Shown here: in pieces, positions 6,638 through 12,053 of the stretch
Numbering within the stretch: position 1 is the stretch's first letter
How the letters are laid out: each line of letters starts with the position of its first letter
From: an uncultured Butyricicoccus sp.
GTDB taxonomy: Bacteria > Bacillota > Clostridia > Oscillospirales > Butyricicoccaceae
DNA: 12,782 nucleotides
Assembly (NCBI GenBank): GCA_910584935.1
Contig: CAJUDU010000065.1
Coordinates: forward strand, 1-12,782
Reading direction: 5' to 3'
Program-made: the position numbers and the translations under genes
The notes under the pieces: generated by a model
The model's input: the letters and a program-made list of their open reading frames with translations, nothing else
What the model was told of the DNA's origin: nothing
Database searches by the model: none

Positions 6638-6704
6638 TGTATTTATAGATATTTCTTCTTAATACTTATCGTATTTTGAATAATACCTATTGTATGGTTA
6701 TGCT
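6638..6704 (+). promoter_or_regulatory. Promoter and tandem operator boxes for the second XRE-like regulator
   Basis: TTGAAT (6676-6681) and TATGCT (6699-6704) are 17 bases apart. Three boxes cover the promoter: TTATAGATAT at 6643-6652, the perfect dyad AATAC-TTATC-GTATT at 6661-6675, and AATAC-CTATT-GTATG at 6682-6696. The last lies in the spacer between -35 and -10. The last two are exactly 21 bases apart, two helical turns, which suits cooperative binding of dimers on one DNA face and repression. Confidence 0.7.
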
Positions 6705-6734
6705 AATACCAAAGGACGCAAAGGATGGTACCCT

Positions 6735-7067
6735 ATGTTTCAAAGTATCAATGTTGGTTTCAGAATACGGTATTTTCGGCAGCTCCGCAACTGGAGCCAA
6801 GAAAAATTAGCACTTCAAGCTGGTATAAACCCTGCTTTTTTGGGACATTTGGAACGTGGGCTGAAAAGCCCGACAATCTCAACCTTAGAAAAAATTGTTT
6901 CTGCTCTTGAAATCACATTCGCAGAATTTTTTGCCGACGAAACTGGAATATCTGATTTAAAAAAGAGTGAAATCCAACGAATTGAATATGCAGTGCGGGA
7001 TTTGGATGCAGATTCAATTGCAAAAATCGCAGATATTGTCCAACAGATTGTGGAACTGAGAGGCTGA
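6735..7067 (+). CDS. XRE-family helix-turn-helix regulator, second copy type
   Basis: A 110-residue protein from the ATG at 6735, chosen because AAAGGA lies nine bases upstream. An upstream in-frame TTG at 6690 overlaps the promoter and is unlikely. Residues about 5-62 form a Cro/C1-type domain: VGFRIRYFRQLRNWSQEKLALQAGINPAFLGHLERGLKSPT, followed by STLEKIVSALEITFAEFF. The C-terminal part (about 70-110) is helical and acidic, ending IADIVQQIVELRG. Codon use is AT-rich compared with flanking ribosomal genes, suggesting acquisition. The tandem dyads over its own promoter suggest autoregulation. It differs clearly in sequence from the leftward regulator at 5981. Confidence 0.87.
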   Translation: MFQSINVGFRIRYFRQLRNWSQEKLALQAGINPAFLGHLERGLKSPTISTLEKIVSALEITFAEFFADETGISDLKKSEIQRIEYAVRDLDADSIAKIADIVQQIVELRG

Positions 7068-7084
7068 TATATCAGCCTCTTTTT
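7059..7084 (+). terminator. Terminator overlapping the stop codon of the second regulator
   Basis: AGAGGCTGA (7059-7067) pairs perfectly with TCAGCCTCT (7072-7080) around a TATA loop, followed by T residues. The left arm contains the TGA stop (7065-7067). The next -35 box starts at 7086. Confidence 0.82.
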
Positions 7085-7085
7085 C

Positions 7086-7126
7086 TTGACTTCTTATAGA
7101 TATTTAGTTATAATACTTATAGATAT
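7086..7126 (+). promoter_or_regulatory. Promoter with two operator-like boxes for the 46- and 69-residue genes
   Basis: TTGACT (7086-7091) and a perfect TATAAT (7109-7114) are 17 bases apart. TTATAGATAT occurs at 7094-7103, inside the spacer, and again at 7117-7126 just after the -10 box. The second copy lies within AATAC-TTATA-GATATT, the same pattern as the dyads over the upstream regulator promoter. A bound regulator would be expected to repress. Confidence 0.82.
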
Positions 7127-7145
7127 TAAATCGAGGTGATGATAT

Positions 7146-7286
7146 ATGGCTGGTCTTTGGGATGCTATTCTTGATGCTCTTTTAGGATTTTCCGAATATG
7201 CAAACAAGAAGGTTGAATGCGAGAATAAACGCAAAGAAAAAATCAGGCGTGAGTTGCAAGATAAAAAACGTAATGAAAATAAATAA
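7146..7286 (+). CDS. Hypothetical 46-residue protein with amphipathic N-helix and charged tail
   Basis: A short ORF with GAGGTG (7133-7138) seven bases before the ATG and a near-consensus promoter just upstream. Residues 1-18, MAGLWDAILDALLGFSEY, form a hydrophobic, amphipathic helix. Residues 20-46 are almost all charged (NKKVECENKRKEKIRREL and on) and probably form a second, solvent-exposed helix. The plan suggests a small peripheral membrane or protein-binding peptide. No family was recognised. It is followed after 14 bases by the cysteine-rich protein gene, so the two are likely co-expressed. It was located by reading the frame directly. Confidence 0.65.
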   Translation: MAGLWDAILDALLGFSEYANKKVECENKRKEKIRRELQDKKRNENK

Positions 7287-7300
7287 GTGAGGTATGTAAA

Positions 7301-7510
7301 ATGGGACTTAACTCAAACCACCTTAACGAAGATGGATATGCTCTGTGCGTGTCCTGCCGGAGAAAACACTTTATACGTGATATGGATCAATGCCCTATCT
7401 GTAATAAATGGGTTTGCCACGAATGTGGTACTTACTTAAAGCAAGGCTATCATGGCGCTTATGGTTATTTCTGCAAGCGTTGTATGATAAAAATCCGCCG
7501 TGAAGGATAA
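7301..7510 (+). CDS. Small cysteine-rich, probable two-zinc protein
   Basis: The 69-residue protein has four CxxC pairs: C16/C19, C31/C34, C39/C42 and C58/C61, with H40 and H51 nearby. The spacing resembles treble-clef or cross-brace (RING/FYVE-like) zinc folds binding two ions, a common protein- or nucleic-acid-interaction scaffold. No catalytic motif is seen. GTGAGG lies upstream of the ATG. It follows the 46-residue gene in one transcript. Its TAA stop overlaps the AT-rich element of the rplJ promoter and no terminator separates them. The specific family was not recognised. Confidence 0.75.
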   Translation: MGLNSNHLNEDGYALCVSCRRKHFIRDMDQCPICNKWVCHECGTYLKQGYHGAYGYFCKRCMIKIRREG

Positions 7511-7553
7511 ATTTCAAAAAAGCCTTGACAAACCTATTTCCGTGGTTTATACT
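7509..7553 (+). promoter_or_regulatory. Strong promoter for rplJ-rplL with UP-like element
   Basis: TTGACA (7525-7530) and TATACT (7548-7553) are 17 bases apart. AAATTTCAAAAAA (7509-7521), identical to the element ahead of the rpmG promoter, lies just upstream. It lets rplJ-rplL be expressed independently of rplA, from which they are separated. Confidence 0.88.
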
Positions 7554-7564
7554 GTAATAGCTTG

Positions 7565-7625
7565 GTCAAAGACAGCAGGTTCGCCAAATGGCGCTAATTG
7601 CTTCCCGCTCCCTGCCGAGGTCAGT
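7565..7625 (+). promoter_or_regulatory. Ribosomal protein L10 leader (L10/L12 binding site)
   Basis: The rplJ 5' UTR contains the recognisable L10 leader core. GAC-AG-CAGG (7571-7579) is paired with CCTG-CCGAG-GTC (7611-7622), a kink-turn-like element, and CGCC (7582-7585) is paired with GGCG (7590-7593) in the apical arm. The L10(L12)4 complex is known to bind this element and limit its own synthesis. Confidence 0.85.
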
Positions 7626-7646
7626 GCACAATCCTTTTGTTTTTGT

Positions 7647-7687
7647 GTGTCCTCTTGTGTCTTTGTACAAGAGGGCACTTTATTTTT
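7647..7687 (+). terminator. Attenuator hairpin in the rplJ leader
   Basis: GTGTCCTCTTGT (7647-7658) pairs with ACAAGAGGGCAC (7667-7678), with one wobble, followed by TTTATTTTTA. It sits between the L10 site and the rplJ ribosome binding site. This fits attenuation in which L10 binding favours termination, as described for Bacillus rplJ. The competing antiterminator was not worked out. Confidence 0.75.
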
Positions 7688-7704
7688 AGTGGAGGTGAAA
7701 CAAG

Positions 7705-8271
7705 ATGCCGAATGCAAAGGTTCTGGAAGAAAAGAAGGCTCTGGTTGCTTCTCTGGTAGAAAAAATTAAGAATTCCCCTGCGGGCGTTCTGGTTGACTAT
7801 AAGGGCATTAACGTTGAAGATGACACCAAGCTCCGTCGTGAGCTGCGTGCCGCTGGCGTGGATTATGCCGTTATCAAAAATACCATGATCCGCTTTGCCG
7901 CAAAGGAATTGGGCTTTGAACTGTTTGAGGAACACCTCAATGGTACCACTGCCCTGGCAATCAGCACCAATGATGATGTTGTTTCTGCTGCAAAAATTCT
8001 TAATGAATATGCCAAGAAGCATGACAACTTCAAAATCAAAGCCGGTTACCTGGAAGGCGAAGCAATCCCTGCTTCTGAAGTCCTGAAGCTTGCCGAAATG
8101 CCAAGCCGCGAAGGTCTTATTGCCCAGGTACTGTATGGCTTCAACTTCCCGATTACACAGCTTGTTATCGCGCTGGATAATATCGCGAAGAAAACCGAGG
8201 ATGGCGAAGCGCTCGTATCTACCCTTGTAGCCCCGAAGGAGGCTGCCGCAGAAGAAACTGCTGCGGAATAA
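7705..8271 (+). CDS. rplJ: 50S ribosomal protein L10
   Basis: L10 anchors the L7/L12 dimers to the ribosome stalk base. The 188-residue protein has the rRNA-binding N-domain (KKALVASLVEKIKNSPAGVLVDYKGI, LRRELRAAGVDYAVIKNTM) and the long C-terminal helix (FPITQLVIALDNIAKK) that binds L7/L12. An acidic alanine/glutamate-rich tail (KEAAAEETAAE) makes it slightly longer than usual. TGGAGGTGA precedes the ATG. It is regulated by the leader and attenuator upstream and co-transcribed with rplL. Confidence 0.97.
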   Translation: MPNAKVLEEKKALVASLVEKIKNSPAGVLVDYKGINVEDDTKLRRELRAAGVDYAVIKNTMIRFAAKELGFELFEEHLNGTTALAISTNDDVVSAAKILNEYAKKHDNFKIKAGYLEGEAIPASEVLKLAEMPSREGLIAQVLYGFNFPITQLVIALDNIAKKTEDGEALVSTLVAPKEAAAEETAAE

Positions 8272-8328
8272 GGATTTTATAATCCTATCTTTTTACTTTT
8301 GAATTTAACTAATTGGAGGTTTACTACC

Positions 8329-8697
8329 ATGACTGTTGCTGAAATTATGGAAGGCGTAAAAGGCCTGAAAGTTCTGGAACTTGCTGAACTGGTTAAGGCT
8401 CTGGAAGAAGAATTTGGCGTATCCGCAATGCCTGTTGCTGTTGCTGGCGCTGCTGGCGGCGCTGCTGCTCCGGCTGAAGCTGAACAGACCGAATTTGATG
8501 TTGAACTGACTTCTGCTGGTTCTTCTAAGATTGGTGTTATCAAGGTTGTCCGTGCTATCACTGGTCTTGGTCTGAAGGAAGCAAAAGAAAAGGTTGACGG
8601 CGCTCCGTCCATCATCAAAGAAGCTGCTTCTAAGGAAGAAGCTGAATCCATCAAGGCTCAGCTCGAAGAAGCTGGCGCTCAGGTAACCCTGAAGTAA
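8329..8697 (+). CDS. rplL: 50S ribosomal protein L7/L12
   Basis: The multi-copy stalk protein recruits translational GTPases. The protein has 122 residues from the ATG at 8329, which is chosen over an in-frame ATG at 8299 because TTGGAGGT (8313-8320) precedes it and the family begins here. It shows the N-terminal dimerisation domain (VLELAELVKALEEEFGV), an alanine/glycine-rich hinge (about 33-52), and the C-terminal domain (EFDVEL, KIGVIKVVRAITGLGLKEAKEKVDGAP). Codon use is strongly biased, as expected for a highly expressed gene. Confidence 0.98.
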   Translation: MTVAEIMEGVKGLKVLELAELVKALEEEFGVSAMPVAVAGAAGGAAAPAEAEQTEFDVELTSAGSSKIGVIKVVRAITGLGLKEAKEKVDGAPSIIKEAASKEEAESIKAQLEEAGAQVTLK

Positions 8698-8712
8698 TTT
8701 TCCCGTGTACAC

Positions 8713-8748
8713 AAAACGGACAGGTTTTTTCGTGCCTGTCCGTTTTTT
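8713..8748 (+). terminator. Intrinsic terminator after rplL
   Basis: AAAACGGACAGG (8713-8724) pairs perfectly with CCTGTCCGTTTT (8735-8746), with a T-run after it. It separates the ribosomal genes from the acetylation genes. Because both ends are AT-rich it could also act leftward. Confidence 0.92.
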
Positions 8749-8781
8749 ACGTTCCATATTATACAAAAGGGGGAATGTTGG

Positions 8782-10170
8782 ATGTCTTTTAGCAGCCCTG
8801 GTTTTATCTTCTTATTCCTGCCCGTCCTTTTCGCCGTTTATTTCCTAATCCCTGCCAAGCTGCGCGAAGTGCGGAACCTTGCTTTGCTGCTGTTCAGCTT
8901 GTTCTTTTATGCTTGGGGAGAACCGATTTTTGTTAGCCTTATGCTGCTTTCTATTTTCATCAATTACTGCTGTGGGCTGGTTTCTGTAAAACATCCCCGT
9001 ATAGGCATTACAATTGCGGCAACCGTTGGACTTGGGCTGTTTATCTATTTTAAATATACCGGACTGTTACTGTCCAGTGCAAATAATTTGTTTGGCTTGC
9101 AAATCCCTGTACCAGAAATCACATTGCCGATTGGCATTTCGTTTTTTACTTTCCAAGGGCTTAGCTATGTGATTGATGTTGCCCGTGGGGATGCGCCTGC
9201 ACAAAAAAATCCGCTGCGGGTCGCGTTATATGTTTCACTGTTCCCACAACTGATTGCAGGACCGATTGTACGCTATCAAACCGTTGCACAGGAAATTAGC
9301 CAGCGGCGTGAATCGCTTGATGAAGCCGCGCTTGGTATACGCCGGTTTATGCTGGGGCTTGGCAAAAAAATGCTTATTTCTAATGCCATGGGGCAGATTG
9401 CAGATAAAGCTTTTGCCCTGGCGGATGGGCAGTTAACATGGGATATCGCGTGGCTGGGTGCTTTTGCTTATACGATGCAGATTTATTTTGATTTTTCTGG
9501 CTATTCGGATATGGCAATTGGCTTAGGACGTGTTTTGGGGTTCCATTTCCTTGAGAATTTTAATTATCCATATATCTCAAAATCTATTACAGAATTTTGG
9601 CGGCGCTGGCATATTTCCTTATCTTCCTGGTTCCGGGATTATGTTTACATTCCGCTGGGCGGCAATCGGTGCAGCAAAACACGTTGGGTTTTTAACCTGC
9701 TGTTTGTTTGGATGCTGACTGGCATTTGGCATGGCGCAGCATGGAATTTTATGCTGTGGGGATTATATTTCGGTATCCTGCTGTTACTGGAAAAGCTTGT
9801 GCTTGGCAAAGTATTGGACAAGCTTCCCCCTATATGCCGCTGGGTTTATACATTTGTGTTGATTATGCTGGGTTGGGTGCTGTTCCGCGCAGAATCTTTA
9901 CCACAGGTCGCTTGGTATCTGAAAGCCATGTTTATGCCATCTGTGGGGCTACACCGGCTGACGTTATATATCTTACATCAGTACCATATTGAACTGATTA
10001 TCGCCTGCATTGCCAGTATTCCCATTGGGCGTTGGCTCAGCCAGCAGGAACGTGCCCACGGCGGTTTGCTGACGCTGGGTGTGAATCTTTGGGCGTTGGC
10101 TGTATTTGGATTGTCAATTATCTGGATGATTAGTTCATCTTTTAACCCATTTATCTATTTCCGGTTTTAA
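8782..10170 (+). CDS. AlgI/PatA-like MBOAT family membrane O-acyltransferase
   Basis: A 462-residue polytopic membrane protein of the MBOAT superfamily, AlgI type. These proteins move an acyl group, usually acetyl, from the cytoplasm across the membrane for transfer to an exported polysaccharide. Family landmarks include LPIGISFFTFQGLSYVIDV (115-133), FPQLIAGPIVRY (154-165), FDFSGYSDMAIG (236-247), FWRRWHISLSSWFRDYVYIP (272-291, with H277) and the putative catalytic histidine H317 in GIWHGAAWNF. About ten hydrophobic segments are visible. The start follows an AAAAGGGGG site. No good -35 was found. The gene is 12 bases from its partner, whose ribosome site overlaps this stop. The polymer substrate cannot be told from sequence. 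Confidence 0.93.
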   Translation: MSFSSPGFIFLFLPVLFAVYFLIPAKLREVRNLALLLFSLFFYAWGEPIFVSLMLLSIFINYCCGLVSVKHPRIGITIAATVGLGLFIYFKYTGLLLSSANNLFGLQIPVPEITLPIGISFFTFQGLSYVIDVARGDAPAQKNPLRVALYVSLFPQLIAGPIVRYQTVAQEISQRRESLDEAALGIRRFMLGLGKKMLISNAMGQIADKAFALADGQLTWDIAWLGAFAYTMQIYFDFSGYSDMAIGLGRVLGFHFLENFNYPYISKSITEFWRRWHISLSSWFRDYVYIPLGGNRCSKTRWVFNLLFVWMLTGIWHGAAWNFMLWGLYFGILLLLEKLVLGKVLDKLPPICRWVYTFVLIMLGWVLFRAESLPQVAWYLKAMFMPSVGLHRLTLYILHQYHIELIIACIASIPIGRWLSQQERAHGGLLTLGVNLWALAVFGLSIIWMISSSFNPFIYFRF

Positions 10171-10182
10171 GGAGAACAGAGA

Positions 10183-11364
10183 ATGCAAAAATTATGTAAC
10201 TGTATCTTTCTTGCCCTGTTTGCTATTGTGCTTGCCGCTGTGCCTATTTTGACCTTCCACCTGCCAGAAGACTATATCTCTTATTATGAAAACCGGGCAC
10301 TTGCTGCGGAACCAGTCTTAAATCGAGCGGATTTGCTTTCAGGCAAATATTTTTCGGATTGGGATGCGTATATGAGTGACCATATTATTGGGCGCAATAC
10401 AATCCTTAAAACTTATGCGTTTATTCAGCGTACCCTGCCCCGTATTGAAGTGAATGAAATCATTGAAAGTGAAAGCGGTGCATTGCTGATTATGGCGCAA
10501 CCTGAACAATATGACCCTGTAGAGCAAGCTGAAATCATGGATCGTAAAACCTATGAGTTAAAAGCACTTGCAAATTATGTTCAGCAAAAAGGGGCTGTAT
10601 TCTGTTATGTTGGCATTCCCAGTCAACGTTATGCCTTTTATGATGAATATCCGGATTACCTTTCTATTGGGCGTTCGCTGGTGGATTATTGTGAAAAACG
10701 AGTTTTTGATGCGTTAGCAGAAACTGATGCTGTGGCTGTAAATATGCGGGAAGTTTTTGATGCAACTGGCGACCCACGCCCTTATTATCTTGCTTTGGAC
10801 AGTCATTATAATTATAATGGCGCTTTGCTTACCTACCATACTTTGATGGAAAAATTAAACGAACGGCTGGAACAGCCATTGAAAATCTATTCTGATGAAG
10901 ATTTGGTTTTTCATACCGAAGACCGAGAAATTTTCGGCGCATATAGCCGACGTATTTGCAATTTGCAAGCTCGCAAGGAATATTTAACCTGGGCTGAACC
11001 ACGTGAGTCAATCCCTTTTACCCGTACAGATAATGGTTTTTCTGTCGGCTCAAATACCTTTTATCAGCCGGATATCACCGTTGCCACTTATGCGGGCTAT
11101 ATGGGCGGCGATATTGGTGAAACCATTATCCAAACCCATCGAGATGATCTCCCTCGCGTGTTGATGTTTGGGGATTCGTTTACCAATCCATTAGAAGGGC
11201 TGATTTACGCATCCTGTGGGGAATTCCGTTCGCTAGATTTCCGGCACTATCAAGGTGAAGAAAATCTTTATGAATATATTGATATGTATCAGCCTGATAT
11301 TGTCATTGCGGTGAGGGATAATCTTGCTTATAATCAAAGTGAAGGAAATGGCACCTATCGTTAA
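10183..11364 (+). CDS. DHHW family (AlgX/AlgJ-like) SGNH-fold protein, probable polysaccharide O-acetylation
   Basis: The 393-residue protein has an N-terminal hydrophobic segment (about 4-24), a signal anchor that places the rest outside the membrane. NRAL (37-40) and SDHIIGRN (65-72) match the family start. The catalytic elements of AlgX/AlgJ-type acetyltransferases are visible: D206 and H208 in LALDSHYNYNG and the nucleophile S332 in MFGDSFTN. It most likely completes transfer of the acetyl group exported by the MBOAT partner. Translation starts after AAGGAG (10169-10174), and the genes form an operon. No clear intrinsic terminator follows, only an AT-rich T-run near 11400. Substrate unknown. 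Confidence 0.9.
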   Translation: MQKLCNCIFLALFAIVLAAVPILTFHLPEDYISYYENRALAAEPVLNRADLLSGKYFSDWDAYMSDHIIGRNTILKTYAFIQRTLPRIEVNEIIESESGALLIMAQPEQYDPVEQAEIMDRKTYELKALANYVQQKGAVFCYVGIPSQRYAFYDEYPDYLSIGRSLVDYCEKRVFDALAETDAVAVNMREVFDATGDPRPYYLALDSHYNYNGALLTYHTLMEKLNERLEQPLKIYSDEDLVFHTEDREIFGAYSRRICNLQARKEYLTWAEPRESIPFTRTDNGFSVGSNTFYQPDITVATYAGYMGGDIGETIIQTHRDDLPRVLMFGDSFTNPLEGLIYASCGEFRSLDFRHYQGEENLYEYIDMYQPDIVIAVRDNLAYNQSEGNGTYR

Positions 11365-11447
11365 ACCGATGATTCGCCATGTTATCCGAAAAACAAAATT
11401 TTTTTTTCAACTTTCGTCAAAATTCAGCACACAAAACGCAAAATATA

Positions 11448-11456
11448 TGGTATACT
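11448..11456 (+). promoter_or_regulatory. Extended -10 promoter in the gap after the DHHW gene
   Basis: TGG-TATACT gives the TGn extension plus a near-consensus -10 box. No good -35 lies at the proper distance, but extended -10 promoters can work without one. The predicted start near 11463 falls at the first base of a perfect hairpin. Confidence 0.5.
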
Positions 11457-11462
11457 ATAACT

Positions 11463-11546
11463 GTTACAAAGCTCCCGCACTTTGTAACAATTACCTTACC
11501 TTTCCACGTGGGAATAGCCCTGCTGCAGCCGTCATGCAGCAGGGCT
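11463..11546 (+). ncRNA. Possible small structured RNA or structured 5' UTR
   Basis: GTTACAAAG (11463-11471) pairs perfectly with CTTTGTAAC (11480-11488). A pyrimidine-rich single-stranded stretch follows (CCTTACCTTTCC near 11493-11505). AGCCCTGCTGCA (11516-11527) then pairs perfectly over 12 bases with TGCAGCAGGGCT (11535-11546). The order hairpin, C/U-rich linker, strong hairpin resembles Gram-positive regulatory RNAs. The tail TATTTGTG is a poor U-tract, so termination is doubtful. No known RNA family was recognised. Confidence 0.35.
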
Positions 11547-11611
11547 TATTTGTGAATTTAATCCTTTTGGGATTTGCTTTATTTTTCGTTTTAATATTCT
11601 ACCTGTTGTAG
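11534..11611 (+). CDS. Possible 25-residue single-helix membrane peptide
   Basis: The ORF from ATG 11534 reads MQQGLFVNLILLGFALFFVL followed by IFYLL. It is almost wholly hydrophobic and long enough for one membrane helix. The start codon sits in the loop/right arm of the 12-base hairpin at 11516-11546, and no good ribosome site is in place. Translation would therefore need restructuring or the alternative GTG at 11552. The plan is reminiscent of type I toxin mRNAs, but no antisense RNA promoter is clear. Treat as a candidate only. Confidence 0.3.
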   Translation: MQQGLFVNLILLGFALFFVLIFYLL

Positions 11612-11968
11612 ATGTATAATTCCGCGCTAGCGTCAAACGCATCCGGCTTATCGAAATATCCGCAACATTCATTATTTTTTCCATCTAATATCGCTGCTTC
11701 TATTATGGCAGAAAATATTACTTTATTCATCCACCGTTTTGTCAATGCCAAGTAATTTGAACAGACTCTCTCAACTGGTATGTGAAATGCTCCCTTGCCC
11801 CAGTTTGCCGGCAAACAGCCACTGCTACCACTGTTTAACGGTGAAACCGTAAGAACCTGATGGGTTTTAGATTTTCAACATGAAGATACTGTGCTGTGCT
11901 AATGGCATACATATACGGAAGAGAAATTCCAATTATTATTTTTACTCTTTTTCTGCTAACGCGTCAGC
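11612..11968. other. Intergenic stretch without a supported gene
   Basis: No ORF with a credible start and ribosome site is seen on either strand. Notable sequence is a perfect 14-base palindrome GTTTGCCGGCAAAC at 11803-11816 and a short ACGGT/ACCGT inverted repeat near 11838-11852. A minus-strand open frame of 71 codons (11599-11814) begins with TTG and lacks a ribosome site. It might be a decayed remnant. Confidence 0.5.
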
Positions 11969-11997
11969 TTGACACTTTACAATGAAAAGCGTATCAT
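11969..11997 (+). promoter_or_regulatory. Promoter of the SLH protein gene
   Basis: A perfect TTGACA (11969-11974) and TATCAT (11992-11997) are 17 bases apart, about 55 bases before the start codon. The gene thus has its own promoter and is not part of the acetylation operon. Confidence 0.82.
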
Positions 11998-12053
11998 AAA
12001 TTTAGTAGAATTGTATTTTCTGCTGGACTAATAATGAAAAGGGTTGATTTCTA

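Noticed and set aside
6690..6734. TTG at 6690 as the start of the second regulator
   Set aside because: It overlaps the operator and lies before the -10 box of the predicted promoter. The ATG at 6735 has a good ribosome site.
8305..8766. Minus-strand open frame of 153 codons opposite rplL
   Set aside because: It is antisense to a highly biased rplL gene and its terminator, and its composition is serine/phenylalanine-rich as expected for a shadow frame.
11324..11533. Open frame extending the hydrophobic 25-codon ORF upstream into the DHHW gene end
   Set aside because: Its first part overlaps the DHHW coding sequence out of frame and crosses a promoter and a hairpin. Only the last 25 codons look protein-like.
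11599..11814. Minus-strand open frame of 71 codons in the gap before the SLH gene
   Set aside because: It starts with TTG without a ribosome site, no promoter was found, and no family was recognised. A decayed remnant is possible but not supported.
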